From: Schistocephalus solidus
Taxonomy: Eukaryota; Platyhelminthes; Cestoda; Diphyllobothriidea; Diphyllobothriidae
Direction: 5' to 3'
Assembly: GCA_017591395.1 (NCBI GenBank)
Contig: WEDG01003466.1
Location: 1 to 64,000, forward strand
DNA length: 64,000 nucleotides
Part shown: positions 25,001 through 35,779 of the stretch, one piece after another
Position numbering within the stretch: position 1 is the first letter of the stretch
How the letters are laid out: the number at the start of each line of letters is the position of its first letter
Position numbers and translations under genes: made by a program
The notes under the pieces: model-generated
Told to the model about the DNA's origin: nothing
The model's input: the letters and a program-made list of their open reading frames with translations, nothing else
Database searches by the model: none

Positions 25001-28000
25001 ACCCAGTGTTCATTCCCCGTGACGGGAAAACGCAAACGACGCCAGATGGAATTGATTGTTATTGGTAAAAAAGGTGGAAAATTAAACCGGAGACGGAGAA
25101 GCAACCTACGCCAGGGTCGATCTTGAACGTAAATTCACGCGCGCAAAGGGGCACAAAGGAACATATCATGCAGATGGGTTGGCTTACGGTGTGAACTACA
25201 GGCCACGGCTTGTGTGCGAATGTGCGGTGAAAAAAAAACTCGTAAGAGCGCCATCGCATGCAAGCGAAGAGACGCAAAACGAAGGCAGCACACGCATCAG
25301 TGCATTGACTGACGGTACGTGGAAGGCTTTACTGAACTTCACGGCTCCCCCCTGCCGGCCTTGGTCCCGCGGCCGGTTGAACTAGCTGAAAGTTAGTAGC
25401 GCTATAAAGAGTTATTTCCCACCCAAGAACAGCAATCACAATTAACCGGTCTGATATTTTTTTCCTTTTCTCTTTTTCCTTGATCAGCCCTCCCCCTTCA
25501 CCTTAGACATGACACTGTGTGCGGTCACAACAGACAAGGAATTAACAATTTCCGCGGCCTTAGTGTATTCCTTCAAGCACGTCTAGAGTCGCATGGTGGT
25601 CTTTCGGGAGTCGAAGTAGCCCGTTATAACTGATTATTTCCGTTCCCTTCAGACTAAGCCTGTGATTTGGGTGATGAGTGGAGGTCAACGACCTGTCGAG
25701 TCAGGAGATATGAAAAAGGTGTTTGAATACTTTCGTGAAATGGGCATGCTGAAAGTGGGGATAGACCGCGTGCTAGTTGTGCGGTGAGCAGGTCGTGTGA
25801 AGCACGCGTAGACGGGTGTTGAGTTCTAACAGCCACTGTATCCAATCCCATCACCAAATACTTGAAAAGCTCTGACAGTCGACTGATGTGTAAGAGATGG
25901 CAGAGAGAATGAGGTCGACTCTGGGAACTGCATCCCTCCCCAAGGCACGTCAGCGAATTCTCGCACAAAATGACGAGGCGACTCGATCATGTTGAAACGG
26001 GTTGTTAATTGATAACACTGTGTATCGCTATCTAAGTTTTGCGTTCTCGAAGCCTCTGCCTGACTGCCTGTATTAAATTTGCCTCACAGGTTGCTTTGTC
26101 ATTTGTCAGGGCAGTTTTGCCGGTCCCGTGTGAGTATACCAGGACGTCTAGTTGATTGCCAGACAGTGAAGCTTCTATGTTGCCCTTGCAGCGCCTTGCT
26201 GTCCTATTGACTAACGGTCACCTGTAGTGACGTCATCACAGAAGGCGCTCACGTGAACGCTCCTTCAGCCCTACGCCAGTTACCACCATGGCCCGAATCT
26301 CCAGAATCAGATCTTGCCTCCGAAGTGGTGGAGCTCCTGTACCTGATTCAGATGTATTTACCAAGCTTCTGTGGGGCAGAGAGGTGTTATCAAGATATCG
26401 GAATGGCAATAACTACATCAAACCCGAGTGACAACGCAGAACGCTGAATCACATGGCGGGGATAGGTAAGTTTGTGCACTCTCTCCTCGGTGAGCTGCGC
26501 CAATCCCAACGGTTACAGAAAACGGAGTACAACCTTGAACAAGCTACAAATACATAGATTTGCAAGCCAGACCCACTTGATTTTTTGGTTAACCGTTTCG
26601 TTGGACGAAAGTAAGTACCTATTTGCCGTAAACAGGTGCCAGTTGAATTCGAACTTGGCCAATTTTATCTTTCACAGCTTGCCTGTGGAGATTTCGCAAG
26701 TAAAGCCAGGATCTGATGCGTGTTAATTCACTCCAGAAAATGAAGTTCAGTAAGGGGCGTTTACTGCCCATTGCTGCTGGCTGCATCAAAATGGTCGACA
26801 AAATAGCAAAAAGTTACTTAGCCAGTCCAGTAAGCAGACTAGCAATTATTTTCTATCATAGTTATCCGGGAGATTACAAATACATTTGGCTCCAAATATT
26901 CATCCGTCAGTAATGCAGACGAACACAGCTACCGCATGAAGCAGTTGTGACTCTCGACTCATCTACCTCACTCCTTGTCAGAATCAGCATGCTCAAAATG
27001 TATGACAAATCCAGAACCACTGAGGACAGTCCTACTAAAACCGAAGCTGACTTTAGGTGCAAAGTCGCTGGCAAAGCAAAGACACACCGACTAACTCCAT
27101 CTAGATTCGTCTGGCCCTCGAAGAGGTTGTTAGGGTTTGGCGGTTGTGCCCCGAATAGCGCGTCTCGGAGTCATAGATTAAAGTTGGGTGTTATGTGGGC
27201 TCAAAAGGGAATGATCAACTCGCGCAACCATACATTTGGTGCAGCTCTCAGTCTATGAACGTGACTATTTCTTCTAGTAGCCCCATTAAATGCACCTGTG
27301 GTTGATTATCTCGATTGAAAATTTTAGCGATGCCCTTCCTCACTTCTGTGATGCAATCCATGTCGAAATAGCGGACACAAGGTGAAAACGAAAGACAGAC
27401 CGTCTGATAATGTTGCGAGAAAGAGAGGAATATAGTCGGTCAAATGCGGTTAGAGAGGAGGCATCTTCTGCGAAGCTAGCGGCAGGCCCACGTCAACTGC
27501 TGAATAGAACAAACGATTACACTATCCGCGGAGAGCAACTCCGTTGTTGCGGGGTGCACCCTGCTCCCAGCGGCGCATCGGACCAATAAGAAGCGAGCAG
27601 GCATCGAAGTTAAGCGCGAAATACATGAGTCAGACAGGGTAGTCAACACCACCATCGTCGTGGCGACGACGCGATTGGCAACAATGTGGCCGTGTTGACA
27701 AAGTGACTCATTCATGAGGAAGTCCGCTTTGGCTCACCATGTCGCACGAGTCTAGTACAGCAAAAGATACCATGCTTTCGGGGTTGGTGGCGGCGTAAGA
27801 GGTCAGAGGGGGTACGTGACACCTGAGTAAATACGCATCTGTTCCTCACAGTTTATGACCTCCAGAATGTCGAATTATTTCCTGAGCACACAAGTCCCGT
27901 TCTCCGGAATCTATCCAGTCCAAGTTAAACATAAATAAATGGCCTCGGATCCTTGTGAAGGATAACGTTGCCAGTTAAAGAAAACCTTCGGACCTTACTG

Positions 28001-31000
28001 CAGGGATTAATATGCACGGTTCACTTGAGAAATTATATATGAGAGGAAAAGTTCATCTCGGAAACTGTGACTGTACTGCTCTGAATATTGAATACAGACC
28101 AGCTTTCGTAGGTGTAAGTAAGAGCGAGTGGCAGAAGGCTATTTTCGACTTATTTGCCGTCATAATTTAGCCATACCCAACCCCGGGTTTGCATAATCTG
28201 AAATTGAGACGTGGACTCTCTGGCCACAGAGGACTAAGTCTTGTTGGTTTTGATCGGGAATTTAAACCAGTCGCAGGAGGGTGTTCGCCAATCAGGCTGC
28301 AGAATGTACTCAATCTACAACTCTTGCAGGCAGCCATGCAGCAATACCGACAAGGACAAGGGGGACTGGAATGAACAGTTAGGTCTCATTAGCTATCGCC
28401 AGCCAGCTATACCCGACACCGGGCCTGGCTGACTTGGAATTCGAACCCCGGTTATATGGTCATTTAGCATGAACTGACAGGACAACAGGTCTGTGGCTCA
28501 ATGTTAAAGCATTGGATTTAACAACGCTTGATGATTAAATAATCCATGGGGGTCATTATTTCAGCTTACTTATTTTTGCGATCGCAGCTAGCCGGCCTTG
28601 CCGTCATTTTTCCGGGGTTGAAGGAAGAATTTATAATCGTGGGACCTTGCTCGATCCGTCTGGGCAGACAACTGCAAGGCTAGTCGGCTGACCCAGCTAC
28701 TGCGGCACCGCTGGATGGACCCAATCATATCAGCGAACCCATAAACGGGTGACTTTAACGATGACTATTTGCTACCATCTTCCCTTTCGATTCTGTTCGT
28801 AAGATCAAACCGCATTTCTGTGCTGAGAGCGTAGATTACGTTGGCTTATCGTGGTTTTGTGACATGGAGGCATCTTGGAGGTGACAATTTGGGTGCAGAT
28901 GAGAGGTAAACTTTCGGGCGTGTGCGAAGGAGAACATAGTCTGACCCATGGGCGTTATCAGTTTCAGTAACACATATCGAGCTGCTATCACGAACAAGGC
29001 TGCGGAACCTTGGCTGACTTCAATTTAGTCAATATGACTGGATGTATGGTTGTCCTGGTAAGTGTTTGTGGCGGTGCTGAAAGCTCGTGTCGGTGAGAAT
29101 TAGTTCTCATCAGCAAAGTCCAACATCCTCTTAACATAGTCACACTAAAAGCCAAATACAAGGCGGTCAATGAGGTGATAGTTTAAAGTCACTGGGTCCA
29201 TTTCGACTATTGTATATACTATTCGACTGTCACGTTCAAAATGTCCACCGTATGCAACACAGCAGGGTGGCGGTGACGGCGACTTGAGCCAGATTATAGT
29301 GAGAGTAGACTTGCACTGCATCTACACCTCTGTTCCACTCCCCCACGGTGTCAATAAGAATGGAGACGGGAGAGGGCGAAGACCCACGCACAAAGACGTG
29401 GGGCGGCTCGGATCCCAGCTAAGCGGGAGGGCCATTAAGGTCACATAAAGGACCTATTGCTGTCTGAATCTCAGTTCGGGGGACCGAGTTATTCCCTCAG
29501 CCGGCAGATTTCCAAGCCACAGCTTTTAACGTACCGTGATATTTTCAAGCGCGTCAGATTGTTTACAGCGAGGAGTATGCGCTGAGACTGTCGGCCTCAC
29601 TCTCCCCCACCCTCAGCATCAGGCCACCGTCCGAGCCGGTCAGCTATCTGATGCGGGAGTGGGGTGCAGTGGCTGAAGAGTGTTCAAGGCAATGTTGATG
29701 AGTGTACTCGGTTGACGAAACTCGAAATTCAATGTTCATAGGGTCACTGCACGATCCCATTGAATGCATAATTTGCAATGCTGACCAGAGACATCAATTA
29801 ACCGTAGCTTTTGCCGGTTACCTACCCAAACTTCGAAATTTAAGGAAGAGACTGATCTTCGGAAAGTCGATAAAGACTATATGGTTAGGGTAAGACCACC
29901 TTGTTTAGCTCATACGGTGAAAATGCGAGTTTGGATTTGAAGATCCTTTACTTGATGAGGCAAGCTATCTTCTTCAACAGCGCAGTTCGATATAACTCTG
30001 TATTTCGTGACCGGTGGATACAACGATCGGCTTTATACTAAGGATGGTTTTCTGAGATGATATCATGGTTAAAAGACAGGACTGCGTACTTCTTAGCACA
30101 CCCAGGTGTAGTCAGCTTGTAGACAAGGGGACTAAAGTATCTGAACCAGCAACGCCAACCGCTTGGACGCCCCCAAATGACAGAGTGTTGGGAATCGCCG
30201 AAGGAACAGTGTGGCTGACAGAGAGACTGCCATTGAGCACCTTGCAATCCCAAAAACTGCCAACCGTACATAAGGCAAAGGCGAATAATCAGGTACGGCG
30301 TCCAATTCGGCCCTAAATTGTCCCAGTTTGCTGGATGTATTTCCCTGGAAAGCCCTAGTGATTCAAGTACCAGCAAGTCTGCGAGCAGTGCATCATTTAG
30401 ATTGGGAATTTAAAATACTGGGTGTGAACACGACAAATGACTAACTTTTCAATGTTTTTCCTGTCCTTGGAGGTGCAAATCAACAACCTATGGTATTGGA
30501 GAAGGGTCAAAACAAGCCAATTGTTACGAATTCCCAGATAATTCTTCGGAAGGTGGTTCAGACAGACCTTATTGCGAAACCAGAAACAAAGCTTCTCCGA
30601 CCATTCTAGCACCCAGCCACCAACAGCAGCCCACGGCGAGAGGATATTACAACAAAATTTTGCGACCATGGGAAAGTTTATTTATCGCGCTGGTCGGTAG
30701 CTGATGTTGGTGTGCACAGAGCGACGACAGAGATGTTCGGAAAACTGCTTTTCACTCGGACGTAATCCATTCGGTCGTTGACGGGTCCTCATCCAAGTAG
30801 TTCGTGGTTTGCAAGTTGCGAATGAGCGATCGCCACCAGAGGATTAATTTTGGTCACTATGGTATAAAGTGAAGTCGGAGCTTAACCCCTGGGACCTTTA
30901 TTTCCGTAGAGCATGAGTTGGAGGTTCGGACTTCGGACAGACCAGCAGACGCAGACATTATACTGAGGAAGACAGCGCACCCTCGTATGTTGGGTATAAG

Positions 31001-34000
31001 AGACCAGTAAAGTTCAGCACCTAGAGTCCGCTCGCGATTGAGTAGTACAGATTTGCACTATTCGGTAACGATAGGTGACGTACAGCACCAAGAAAGCCAG
31101 AAACCCCAGGCTCGTGTTTTTATTCATGTTCAACGATGAAAAAGTAAATGTTTCCCACCAGAACAATTATCCTTTTTACACCGATGTCGAAGCAACACCA
31201 TTCTACCGAAGTCTGTGCGGGTGAAACCGGCAATGAAGTTATCCCATGGCTTTCTAATCGCAATTTGCAATGGTTATCAAATTTTGGAGCTTTTGCAACA
31301 AATGCGCTACATCGACTTCGTAAATTCAAGGAGCAGAAATAACAACACATACAATTTTGCAAGGACCATATACACCGCATATTACCAGCTGTAATGCCCC
31401 ATCCGTAAAACCCCTATTACTACCAGTCCCGTATTACACGAGGCTGGGGTTTCTGGTTTTCTTGGTGCTGTATATAACCTACCGTTATCCACGATTCTCT
31501 CACACAATTAGACCGGGGTTGCGGAGGCCATACCGTGGGTCGCAATACTGTAATTAGACATTTCATGAAGTTTCTTAGGGATTTATAATACGGGTGGGTC
31601 CCTAACAGTCGCTCGAATTGCATGTTTTAAATTGGCTCCTGTAGAATTTTGGAGCAAGAACCAGGCCACAAGGTCGCAGTGGCAAGAAAATTTGCTCGCA
31701 ATGTCATAGTGTCGTCACGGGACTTGCGTTATTTCATAAGGCAGTCCTTCAAGTCCTGGTAATCTCGTTGATATTGGTCGGCTAATGCTTATTCGTCAGA
31801 CCCGAGAACTTGCTTATTTCACAACTAACTTCCGTCGAGGGCCGGTAACTAGCAGCTAGACCACCGGGTAACCCGTCTTCTCACCACATCAGCCAATGCG
31901 TCGTCAGACTACCTGACCCAGGTAGCTAATGAAGACAAAAGGCTGTGGCCAACAGCCACAATCAAGATGTCCGGCGTCTTTGTTCAACGTCTAGCTCGCC
32001 TACGGCAACACGCACAACTGGAATACGAACCCACAAAAGCAGCCGCAACCACAGACCGTCTCCAAGGCATGACTCAACACCGGAAGCACCCGCTCTGGTC
32101 TTGCCAGTGGCTACTGCTGCCTGAGGCAGACATGGAAAACTCTCATTACGGGTGGGGCATTACAGCGAGTAATAGAAGGCATATATGGATGGTCCTTGCA
32201 AATTTGCATGTGTTGCTCTCTCTTCCCTTGAATATACGAAGCCGAGAGTGCGCATCCGTTACAAAGGCTCCAAGAAGTTGACAAGCATAGCTGTTAGAAA
32301 ACTCTAGGATGACTTCATTGCCGGTTTCACCCGCACAGATCTCGGCAAAATCCTGTTGCTTCGACGTCGGTGTAAAAAGGATGATTGATCTGGCGTGAAA
32401 CAGTCTCGTATCGCACACTTTTCCATCGTTGAGCATTCAGCAAAACACGAGCCTGGGGTTTCTGGCTTTCTTGGTGCTGTACATAACCTACTGCTACCCT
32501 GTTTTTTGCATAAATGATGCCTGTTGTAGACAGGCACAGCACAGGAGCAGACGGAGGGACAAGAGGCACCTCAGAGATCACTTGAGGGAGGGAAAAGACT
32601 GCGGAGCAACAAAGAGATGAGGACCGCAAACAAACACGAACCGCTTCAAACTAGAAGCACATTTAAAACAGAGCACCGAGCTTTACTGGAGGAAAAACGT
32701 ACTCTGCAAAGAGGCGCAGGGCCCATTGGGATCGCTGATAGCCCGCTGCCGGCGTATAGCCACTCTCCCAATTCCAGTTTTCCGCGGGCAAGCATATCTC
32801 ACCCGATTCTGACCTCTCAGCTGTCATCTCCGCGAACTTGGCCGCTCGTGTGTCCAGCAGGAAGACGACTCGAGCGCCATCTCCGTCTGTCGCAGCGGAG
32901 CGCAGGCTAGGCGCCAACAAGCGGGTAAGGAGGTAGAAGGCGAAGTAATTTGTGCCCAGTTGGTGTTCGAAGGCGTCGTGTGTGGGCCGTCGAGCACCCG
33001 CGACCACACCAGAAAGGAGGGCGGGGGGTTGGAGCACAAGTCGATCGAGGTGCGGATAGTCATGGAGGATGGAGCCCGCGAAGCGCCGAATGGAACGCGT
33101 GCTGTCTAGGTCTAGGCGTCTACAATCCACGTGCGTCTCCTCCAAACCCGCGGAGCGCATCAACTTCGAACGTACGTTTTCACAATCATCGACTGAAGCC
33201 GAGGTCAGGATAATTACGGCGTTGCGTTCGGCTAACTTACGGAGCAATTCGCTTGACATTCGGCCTATATGGATGTAAGAGAAAATAGTTATGTAGACAA
33301 GCATATCTGCAAACTTTGAATGACGATGAGAACACCAATTCCGATAAATATATGAATTGGATTCGCGGTAATCGTAAGGGAGGCTGAGGACGAACAGTTA
33401 TCCCAACGATGAGCTTATTGATGCAGCAACCCCGCTACGCTTGGCTCGTGGTCCAGACTCTAGCTGGTGGCATAGCAACCAGCAAACGGTAGCTTCAGCC
33501 AATCTGGGGCATACCACCAAAAATATATAATTAAAAGTTGAGAACGGCCTATCAATTACATATTTTCGATCAAGTCAGACATAAAGGTCAGTGCACTTCG
33601 AGGCAACCCAAATAAACTGTCTAGGGTCCAAATCTTTGGGCATCTCAGTCCGAGGTCGGGGCAAGACTGCAGATGATAGCTGATAGGCCAGAAACGTTCA
33701 TTCCAGTGGTATACATTAGTCAAAGACTATAGGATGCGCCTACATTTGCGAAGCCAGAAAAAGGATAGTCACGAAGAGAAACGTGAACCAGGCCGTCCTC
33801 CTAACGTGTTGTAAACCCATCTTTTGTGAATTTGTGGGGTAATTCTTCCCGATTAAGAAAATGACACACCTGATATTGCCGCAAAACACGGTCGGAATGC
33901 ATACAGAATTAATAATTATTTCGATACGATCCCAGGTGTGGAGTTCTTCTGCGCGCAATATTGTTCTGGTGGAAACGCATACAAAATGGCGAGATAGCCG

Positions 34001-34327
34001 CTCCCGTCGGACAGGTTGTTGGCGGATGAGAGACACGCACACAACTGTAGGCGATTGACCCTAGATATCCCTTAGATTGATCACACAAAGGACCCGCTGA
34101 TAGGCAGAAGTGGGGGACAAGTGGTTACAAGCATGCATCTTACTGGTGGCCTCCGTCACGAGAACTACTTTGTCACGAATTTTCACCTCAGGACCGTCAT
34201 AGGCAGGCGCCCGGACAACGAGACGATAGAGGATGATGCCTCCACCGGCTGACGCGACCGCTACGGCGGCGCCTTGTAGCCATCGCCACACTGTCCAAGG
34301 CTTCTTGAGGGGTTGGAGCGGGCGAAC
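18592..34327 (-). CDS. Short-chain dehydrogenase/reductase, retinol-dehydrogenase-like, degenerate active site (5' exon missing)
   Basis: Three exons were joined: 34327-34144, 33264-32703 and 19021-18592, with introns of 879 and 13,680 nt. The phases (1 then 2) match at both junctions and give 391 open residues plus a stop. Residues 1-60 have a hydrophobic anchor (about 20-40, GAAVAVASAGGG) followed by RDKVVLVTEATS, the first beta strand of an SDR Rossmann fold. The middle exon keeps DLDSTRSIRRF, the LGTNYFAFYLLTRLL helix and ARVVFLL. The last exon keeps SDPGVNRTS (family xxPGxxRT) and a C-terminal LWALSERW like that of RDH/DHRS enzymes. The hallmarks are changed: TGxxxGxG reads TEATSRMS, NNAG reads LQPPA, the catalytic Ser site reads LLDTRAA, and YxxxK reads YQRSQ. 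No Met opens the first exon, which starts at an acceptor (ttttcag), so an upstream exon is expected. It could be a pseudoenzyme or an old pseudogene still open; I favour the former weakly. Confidence 0.68.
19024..20379. other. Intronic DNA, nothing recognised
   Basis: Part of the 13.7 kb SDR intron. No repeat family member and no coding motif recognised. Short frames at 19267-19566 on both strands overlap each other and look like chance. Confidence 0.35.
20380..20850 (+). repeat. tRNA-like repeats in head-to-tail tandem
   Basis: Two units in direct order. B-box-like ggttcgaatccca at about 20434 is followed by gattgagcatgactggctga at 20462. Then comes acgagcaaatcccgtaacac near 20593, A-box-like sequence, ggttcgaatcc at about 20709, and gattgggtatgcctgactga near 20735. 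The spacing of the equivalent points is about 273 bp. The order (B-box, conserved body, acgag...cgtaac, A-box, B-box) shows the repeat can be tandem or circularly permuted rather than a simple one-ended SINE. Confidence 0.6.
20985..21650 (-). mobile_element. RTE-type LINE 3' fragment (family 2), in the SDR intron
   Basis: On the minus strand this matches the 3' part of the LINE at 38.2-41.3 kb. It shows the YLGARLLP-region remnant near 21640-21540, DGCECWAVSWE near 21440 (family YGCECWA), the EAFDHHCLRTIL equivalent near 21370, and the terminal segment with ttgctacggctgcgatcatg at 20998. It is shortened, frameshifted and non-functional, and lies antisense on the + strand within the long intron. 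Confidence 0.65.
21651..23399. other. Intronic DNA, nothing recognised
   Basis: No gene motif recognised. Contains an 11-base G run at 23318-23328 and a purine/pyrimidine-mixed CA-rich stretch near 22165-22185. Confidence 0.35.
23400..23500 (+). repeat. Fragment of the tRNA-like repeat body
   Basis: gtttgggtacgactggcttaaaacggtaataag followed by ttccaatttttccggctg corresponds to the body downstream of the B-box in other copies. Strongly diverged, and the tRNA-like half is missing. Confidence 0.45.
24230..24560 (-). repeat. tRNA-like repeat, minus copy of an inverted pair
   Basis: Reverse complement reads in order: gcctcgcaggc-type end, cgttgc, aaccgacaggacaacgggcc, A-box-like ctcattaatagggc, ccaaagatcccgggctc, acctggggtt-like body, gtatgactggctgatgacag, ggaccattccggtctccttt and gtcagtaccgccttatgaga. 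It is one of the most complete copies in the window. Confidence 0.65.
24600..24930 (+). repeat. tRNA-like repeat, plus copy of an inverted pair
   Basis: The tRNA-like part is 24642-24710, with A-box tggctcattggtagagc and B-box ggttcgaatcc, both near-canonical RNA polymerase III promoter boxes. The body follows: gtatgcctgactgcttaag, ggtcattccggtctccct, ctatgcgactgcccgcggg and gcgggacgaacacgttacgt. It diverges from the facing minus copy at 24230-24560 (head to head). No full cloverleaf with paired anticodon stem forms, so this is a repeat and not a working tRNA gene. Confidence 0.7.
24931..28130. other. Intronic DNA, nothing recognised
   Basis: Still inside the long SDR intron. Several open frames of 60-104 codons (for example 25654-25968 minus and 26947-27258 plus) show no family motif or splice-supported context, and I read them as chance. 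Confidence 0.35.
28130..28510 (-). repeat. tRNA-like repeat fragments, minus strand
   Basis: The minus strand from about 28510 reads ctgacaggacaaca-adjacent A-box remnant, then a ccggggttcgaattcc B-box at about 28435-28450, then ggctggcgatagctaatgag and ttccagtccccctt. A second body fragment (ggctaaattatgacggcaaa) lies at about 28150-28175. Confidence 0.55.
28511..31064. other. Intronic DNA, nothing recognised
   Basis: No coding or repeat motif recognised. Open frames at 30038-30376 (minus) and 30065-30316 (plus) overlap on opposite strands and lack motifs. Confidence 0.35.
31065..31488. mobile_element. MITE-like element with ~50-bp terminal inverted repeats (copy A)
   Basis: The left end, starting gtaacgataggtgacgtac and continuing agcaccaagaaagccagaaa, pairs with the reverse complement of the right end (ataacggtaggttatatac, then agcaccaagaaaaccagaaa). 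The match runs through accccag and ctcgtgt, about 50 bases with few mismatches. The interior (about 320 bases) is AT-rich with no transposase. A partial second copy in opposite orientation lies at 32145-32497. A target duplication was not identified. Confidence 0.65.
31590..31760 (+). repeat. Dispersed repeat shared with 47.3 kb
   Basis: ggtgggtccctaacagtcgct, then attggctcctgtagaatttt, aaccaggccacaaggtcgca, and ataaggcagtcc match in order the segment at 47290-47490 (ggcgggtgcccacaagctgct ... aaccacaaggcagtggtgg ... ataaggcagtcgg). The family is unknown. Confidence 0.5.
32145..32497. mobile_element. MITE-like element, truncated copy B (inverted relative to A)
   Basis: The interior and the right terminal repeat (acacgagcctggggtttctg, gctttcttggtgctgtac, ataacctactgctac) match the reverse complement of copy A. 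The left terminal repeat is missing: similarity starts near gtggggcattacag at about 32150. Confidence 0.6.
32703..33264 (-). CDS. SDR gene, central Rossmann-fold exon
   Basis: Acceptor catccatatag, donor GTACGT, 562 nt and open throughout. It restores frame with the exon at 34144-34327 (split Ser codon). It holds the segment from the glycine-loop remnant through YQRSQWALRLFA. The overlapping open frame that starts further 5' reads into the intron. Confidence 0.7.
33620..33725 (+). repeat. Degenerate tRNA-like repeat body
   Basis: gaggtcggggcaagactgc, atgatagctgataggccaga and cgttcattccagtgg follow the order of the conserved body (ggttgggtatgactggctga, gacggctaataagcc, ggtcattccggtctcc). Weak and isolated, it lies between the first two recognised SDR exons. 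Confidence 0.4.
34144..34327 (-). CDS. SDR gene, exon with membrane anchor and first beta strand
   Basis: Acceptor ttgccttttcag, donor GTAAGA within an ACC-A|GT junction, phase 1 at the end. It encodes 61 residues, including a hydrophobic anchor and RDKVVLVTEATS. The second Gly-motif position is Glu instead of Gly. Confidence 0.65.
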
Positions 34328-34795
34328 CTGAAAAGGCAAGACCGCGTTGGAAAATCATTGCCCCGAAGTCAACAAGGAAAGCATACCTACTTATAGGGCT
34401 TTAGCATCTAAAAACACAGCGCGATGAGAGAAAAAAGAAGACACGATTGGCTTGGAAATTACGGATTCTCACTTGAATCCACCCTTAGAGACAGTTGCAG
34501 GCATGCGTGGAGACAGAAAGGAGTGCAGTATTTATCGGCCGCAGTGGTTATGGAACAAAACGTCTTATACAGTTAGCAGCTCTTGCGTTTATTGTTGGAG
34601 GCCGTATTTGATGCGATGATAGCTAGTTTGTCCACACCCACGTCGTTAGCTGCCGTGATTTCCTGGGTGTTGACAACTATTGGTATAATGATCACTCAAC
34701 AAGTTAGCTCACCGTCACTGGTTCTATTGGTCTCCCACGCCCTCCCTACCTAGCGACATCCTGATCAAGTCTCAGCAGAGAATACAGAGGTAGAA
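34328..34795. other. 5' side of the recognised SDR exons
   Basis: The missing first SDR exon, with its start codon, should lie upstream on the minus strand, in or beyond this stretch. A nearby ATG on the minus strand (just before gctaaagccctataag, about 34411) cannot join in phase without a stop, so I do not assign it. Confidence 0.3.
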
Positions 34796-35210
34796 GGTCA
34801 CTGCACTTGTTAGTCAACTGCGGACCGGAGGACCGTGACTCAAGCAGTTAACGGCTCGCGCGGTTGTCAGCTCTTGCGAGAATTTCGGCCTCGTAAAACT
34901 TGAATGTGTTGCCGGGTTCCGTCGAATGAGCTAGTACGCTTACTCCTCACGGATGCAGCATGTTCGGTTAGTTGCGTCCCCAAACAATCTACCAGTTTCA
35001 CAGACGCAGCCGATTCTTCCGCGACTGCAAGAGATGCGGCAAACTACTTCAGAGGTTACCTGTTGTGACGGTGGGTTTTTCGGCCTCATGACCTGGCGTC
35101 TGATGGTTGCCTCCGGTCTATGTGCAACTCGAAATCCCAGTGGTGCGAGAAGGCGGTTGACGGCTTCCGAGACATTTTTCATGGACAGGAGACTATCGCT
35201 GATGAGGGAT
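34796..35210 (-). mobile_element. Penelope-like element fragment: GIY-YIG endonuclease end
   Basis: The minus strand reads KNVSEAVNRLLAPLGFRVAH, then MRPKNPPSQQ, VVCRISCSRGRIGCVCETGR and, in a later frame, FKFYEAEILARADNRASR. The order (linker LGFRVAH, VYxIxC, xYxGETGRxL, then ExxILARxxNRxxR) is that of the GIY-YIG endonuclease following the reverse transcriptase in Penelope-like elements and related retroelements. Stops interrupt it near 34940 and 34862. The reverse transcriptase domain is not recognisable upstream. The 153-codon plus-strand frame here is its antisense shadow. Confidence 0.6.
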
Positions 35211-35779
35211 TCGAGTGAGAATCCGAAACGTCAGGCAACTATAATTTTCCCAGCGATCACATCATCTTCCGACCTGCTTACTGGAACTCGCCTCTTCGCT
35301 TATATTGAAGATGAGAGGGAGGAGGGGGTGATGGGAAATAACGACGGTTCTACGGTCCCAAATTTGTTCAACTATTATTTGCTCGCGCGTGTTTTAACCC
35401 TGGAAATTAAATAGTGCTCTGTTGCTTTTCAAGTGTATGCAGTAGTGAAAAAAGGGCGCTTTTCTCCTAGCTATAATCTGTTCCATGATCCGGCGGGATC
35501 TGTAGCATATATATGTCAGGGATAGTAGTTGCTTTACTAGGGGGAAGGGGACGTCTCTTCATCTTGGATGCAGTCCTTTGTTCTACCATTGACTACGACA
35601 AGACAAACTCAGGCAAGATACCCACGAGTGCCCGCTGACCGTAGAATTCCGGGATTTTTCGGAAATTAACCACTCAAATCAGAAATTGTAGGTCGGGGTG
35701 GAGTTGTTGATTTCCGGACGTCAAAGGGTTAATTACAGATGCACTAGATGAGTGTCTTAAAAAGTGCACAAACTGATAT
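35211..35779. other. Intergenic, nothing recognised
   Basis: No coding or repeat motif beyond the Penelope-like fragment was recognised. Confidence 0.3.

Noticed and set aside
34061..34143. Continuation of the SDR exon past 34144 on the minus strand
   Set aside because: The reading after GTAAGA does not resemble SDR sequence, while splicing to 33264 restores the expected order.
34953..35414. 153-codon plus-strand open frame
   Set aside because: It is antisense to the GIY-YIG reading on the minus strand and has no motif of its own.
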